Source of the DNA: Epiperipatus broadwayi
Lineage: Eukaryota > Onychophora > Udeonychophora > Euonychophora > Peripatidae
Length of the DNA: 64,000 nt
Reading direction: 5' to 3'
NCBI GenBank assembly: GCA_028023455.1
Contig: JAQFVV010012499.1
Span: 1,864,584-1,928,583 of the forward strand
In this document: positions 62,633 to 64,000 of the stretch, piece by piece
How the letters are laid out: each line of letters opens with the position of its first letter
Numbering within the stretch: the first letter of the stretch is position 1
The notes under the pieces: model-generated
The model's input: only the letters and a program-made list of their open reading frames with translations
Told to the model about the DNA's origin: nothing
Databases searched by the model: none
Program-made: the position numbers and the translations under genes

Positions 62633-62805
62633 TAGGGTATATTCACAATACCCACCACTCTCCACTCTATTTCATAACACTGATTCACTTGAACAAACAT
62701 TTCTCTTTTCGACATATATGTATTAAAGTGTATTAGTGTTATGAGATAGAGTGGAGAATGATGGGTAGTGTGAAATTCTGTGCTTATATACCCTATATAT
62801 TACAT
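62633..62805. repeat. Foldback repeat of about 170 bases (MITE-like)
   Basis: Arms are inverted copies: AGGGTATA outer ends, CTCCACTCTAT.TCATAACACT blocks, centre TTTTCGACATATATG. One arm recurs at 33515-33605. No coding sequence. Confidence 0.8.
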
Positions 62806-64000
62806 ATATTAACACAGGTATATAATAAGCCTGTATTTCAGTTTAATGGTTTTAGAGTTTTAAGGCTGGATGACTTCCAACTTGAATCATCCCAGAGAAA
62901 TACTAAGAGTTGGGAGCATAAACAATTCTATATTTAAATTTAATCCCTCCATCATTCAAAGTGACATAATAAGATAAAAAAAACAAATTAACTATTGCTG
63001 CATCAATTATTTAAAGCCAGTGAAACCTTGACATATAAAATCTTAATAAAAGTTAATAAGTTAAAACTGCATAAAGGTAAATACTATATAATTAATTAGA
63101 AGTACATGACTTTAAAGAATGGATTACATACAGATTACCAGCTAGCTGATGGATGTCATTGTAATTCTTTGTTTGCAGACTTCTGAATGACTTCTTGAAA
63201 CTAAAGACCAGTAAGGTTGTAATGGATGACAGCTGGATCTTGGTACTGGGTGGTATCTACTTCAATTTTACTTTTATATACTTTACATTAATCTTTGAAA
63301 TAGATTATAAAGATATTGCTTTATGAATTATACTATGATGAATTCTCACCTTCTTGGCTTTTATATTATTATGATAGACTTGGAAAAAGTAAATGTTTTC
63401 ATTGCAATCTATAAAAAAACCTGTTATAGTTAGTAATACTCAAACAATTAAGGTGCTATATAGAGGAATGATAGGAATTGACATATATGTTAAATGAATT
63501 ATTTACTTATAAACTTCATTAATTATATATAATATATTTTGCATATATATGTTGATATGCTTTCTGAAATGTGTAATTTTTTTTACTCTGAGATGTTACT
63601 AGTTTTGTGTTCAGTTAATGTATTTTCAGTACTATTTATCATAAGCATAACTGTCTTGCTTAATTATGTATCCTGTTTCATGGCCACTGTTAAGAATATA
63701 TAAATGATCTAATTTACATATACCAATGATGCTGTTTGATCTTTTATTTATTACATTATTATTTATAATTCAAGTGTTACCTAATTTTCTTTTTTTCTGA
63801 GTCTGCATATTTGGTAAAATAAAAATACACAAAGAAAAGATATTTTCATTAATAATATTTAGCTTTATTACTGCCTAACGTGCTTTCAGTATATTGCTAC
63901 TATATCATATTCCTGGCTTATAGTGGTATAGGTAAAATGGTTCTTTATATCAATGTTTATTCACACCAATATATGCCATGAATATGATACAGTAAAAATA
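62806..64000. other. AT-rich stretch; one candidate microexon
   Basis: At 63165-63217 a pyrimidine-rich TTCTTTGTTTGCAG is followed by 33 bases (63179-63211), open in one frame, and then GTAAGG. It fits splice-acceptor and donor consensus, but chance is quite possible. Nothing else was recognised. Confidence 0.25.

Overview
The window is about three-quarters A+T and carries long (TA)n, (TAA)n and (TC/TG)n microsatellites. It contains many decayed mobile elements and no intact host gene that I can support. Penelope-like elements (PLEs), piggyBac-type TTAA elements, LINE fragments and tRNA-derived SINE-like copies together point to an AT-rich animal genome, probably an invertebrate. The sequence does not let me name a phylum. 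No bacterial or viral gene organisation is present.

Layout. 1-4.1 kb: small inverted repeats and microsatellites, then a reverse-strand PLE (family A) whose RT and GIY-YIG parts are split by a TTAA-flanked element. 4.1-14.8 kb: mostly featureless AT-rich DNA with two diverged copies of that element near 8.2 and 11.5 kb. 14.8-20 kb: a family C PLE RT fragment and three sets of family A PLE pieces. 21 kb: a LINE 3' end. 21.8-29.9 kb: almost empty. 29.9-31.7 kb: a large near-perfect palindrome made of two family B PLE 3' halves. 33.3-40.1 kb: short dispersed repeats, a CpG-richer 2.6-kb island with a 40-bp tandem array, a small tRNA-like retro-insertion with a 20-bp target-site duplication, and a PLE endonuclease scrap inside an inverted repeat. 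40.4-44.4 kb: a family A pair, two TTAA elements and a family B-like PLE with a near-canonical hammerhead core. 44.9-46.9 kb: a decayed L1/Tx1-like LINE. 50.1-55.3 kb: a cluster of PLE pairs. 55.3-60.1 kb: two direct, diverged 2-kb copies with no coding sequence, possibly LTRs. 60.1-64 kb: little except a 170-bp foldback.

The main signal is the PLE set. At eight places two 5'-truncated PLE copies lie head to head, with their tails pointing outward and usually bounded on both sides by (TA)n. The arms of a pair share private changes, so each pair appears to have arisen as a unit. Each family A tail carries a short hammerhead-like fold: UUGAYAA, one spare base, a five-base stem with compensatory changes, GAAA, then a self-complementary four-base stem III (GUAC, GCGC, GUGC or GAUC) and a UU or UA cleavage-site context. 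The core reads UUGAYAA rather than CUGANGA, equivalent to a linked C3U/G8A change that would keep the 3-8 pair. Hammerheads with a minimal stem III that act as dimers are known in PLEs. The U3/A8 core in several independent loci, and the link between symmetrical (TA)n targets and head-to-head dimers, are the observations here that look new.
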